Of a DNA stretch of 64,000 bases, positions 63,701 to 64,000 are shown one piece after another. The stretch comes from Tetrahymena thermophila SB210 (lineage: Eukaryota; Ciliophora; Oligohymenophorea; Hymenostomatida; Tetrahymenidae), in NCBI RefSeq assembly GCF_000189635.1, contig NW_002476334.1:310001-374000 (forward strand), written 5' to 3'. The translations under genes and the position numbers were made by a program. Under the pieces are notes generated by a model. The model was not told where the DNA came from. It saw nothing but the letters and a program-made list of their open reading frames with translations, and made no database searches. Position 1 is the stretch's first letter. Each line of letters begins with the position of its first letter.

Positions 63701-64000
63701 TGTTTTCTGACTTCTATAGACTCCAAAACTCCTAAGTATCTTATTTACTGCATCACATAGCCTTGAATAAGATGATCTTTTTTCTTTTCTTCATTTGGCT
63801 AACAAAAAAATAATAAATGATCAATAATTTTAATCTTTTAAATAAATTTTTTTACTTTTATGCATCTAACAAAGTGTACATCTGAAGAATTAAGCTCACC
63901 CATAAGTTCAGTCATTTATTGTTTAAATTTTGAGCACAAATACTTATTTTTAGCGTTATTAGAAACAAATTTTCCTTATTAACTATTCATACTTTTGTCT
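60799..64000 (-). CDS. second MyTH4-FERM myosin, tail and converter only (runs off right edge)
   Basis: The gene enters from the right edge; exons in view are 64000-63856, 63798-63205, 63146-61949 and 61892-60799. TGA ends at 60799. The first residues ([14 protein letters not shown]) are the end of the motor's lower domain, followed by GYVMQQIRYLGVLESIEVRK (converter) and IQ-like segments (AATISIQKIFRRLQLEKKQR). A Q/N/S-rich linker leads to MyTH4 (KKCLSKGTLIQVNDEEKK ... YNEVTTQIIKQLNKNKK) and FERM (CADSWDTVEQLKQKIMKQ; ERWGRSKYDLQDHILIQTK in F3). The ATPase half lies outside the window. Residue by residue it parallels the neighbouring complete myosin, with introns at equivalent places after VRCIK and at the MyTH4/FERM junction, so the two are tandem paralogues. 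One intron, in the linker (63147-63204), is absent from the neighbour. Confidence 0.93.

Noticed and set aside
1-64000. Search for tRNAs, rRNA, CRISPR arrays, telomeric G4T2 repeats and transposon or virus-like elements
   Set aside because: None recognised by eye; there are no terminal repeats, transposase, reverse-transcriptase or capsid motifs in any ciliate-code frame examined.

Overview
The window is nuclear DNA from a ciliate that reads TAA and TAG as glutamine and stops only at TGA. It is most likely a Tetrahymena-type oligohymenophorean macronuclear chromosome. Read with the standard code, every gene shatters into short frames. Read with TGA as the only stop, long frames appear, joined by short AT-rich GT-AG introns, and for 13 genes the summed exon lengths come out as exact multiples of three. 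Gaps are very AT-rich (often over 80%), genes carry many Q/N-rich tracts, and no telomeric repeat, bacterial operon or virus-like element is visible.

Layout from left to right: (1) 5'-open Q/N/S-rich protein (+, 2-1912); (2) Spen/FPA-like RNA-binding protein with three RRMs and a SPOC domain (-, 2471-6190); (3) mitochondrial ES1/ElbB-type DJ-1-superfamily protein (-, 8780-10173); (4) YqiA-like alpha/beta hydrolase (-, 10786-11684); (5) FAD amine oxidase (+, 13978-15369); (6) cytosolic-carboxypeptidase-type M14 enzyme with a very long tail (+, 16663-22342); (7) transportin-3/importin-13-type karyopherin (+, 24001-27796); (8) eIF3 subunit e (-, 28642-30679); (9) large membrane protein with an LVIVD-like propeller and cadherin-like domain (-, 31367-37160); (10) membrane-anchored pepsin-type protease (-, 37744-39743); (11) multi-TM hybrid histidine kinase (+, 41089-46972); (12) zinc-finger/coiled-coil protein (-, 47751-50052); (13) MyTH4-FERM protein without a motor (-, 50546-53302); (14) complete MyTH4-FERM myosin (-, 54545-60190); (15) a second MyTH4-FERM myosin, cut by the right edge (-, 60799-64000).

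Genes are monocistronic, and neighbours are mostly unrelated housekeeping or signalling genes. The exception is the right end, where three head-to-tail genes share MyTH4-FERM architecture and look like products of local duplication; the middle-left one has no motor. The best leads for new biology are that headless MyTH4-FERM gene, the propeller/cadherin-like membrane protein, the carboxypeptidase with its roughly 1,100-residue disordered tail, a duplicated gene 3' end at 47.1-47.9 kb, a string of possible micro-exons at 48.46-48.59 kb, and a GC-richer island in the long gap at about 7.1 kb. All exon structures were derived by eye from frame, splice motifs and family similarity; no database search was run.
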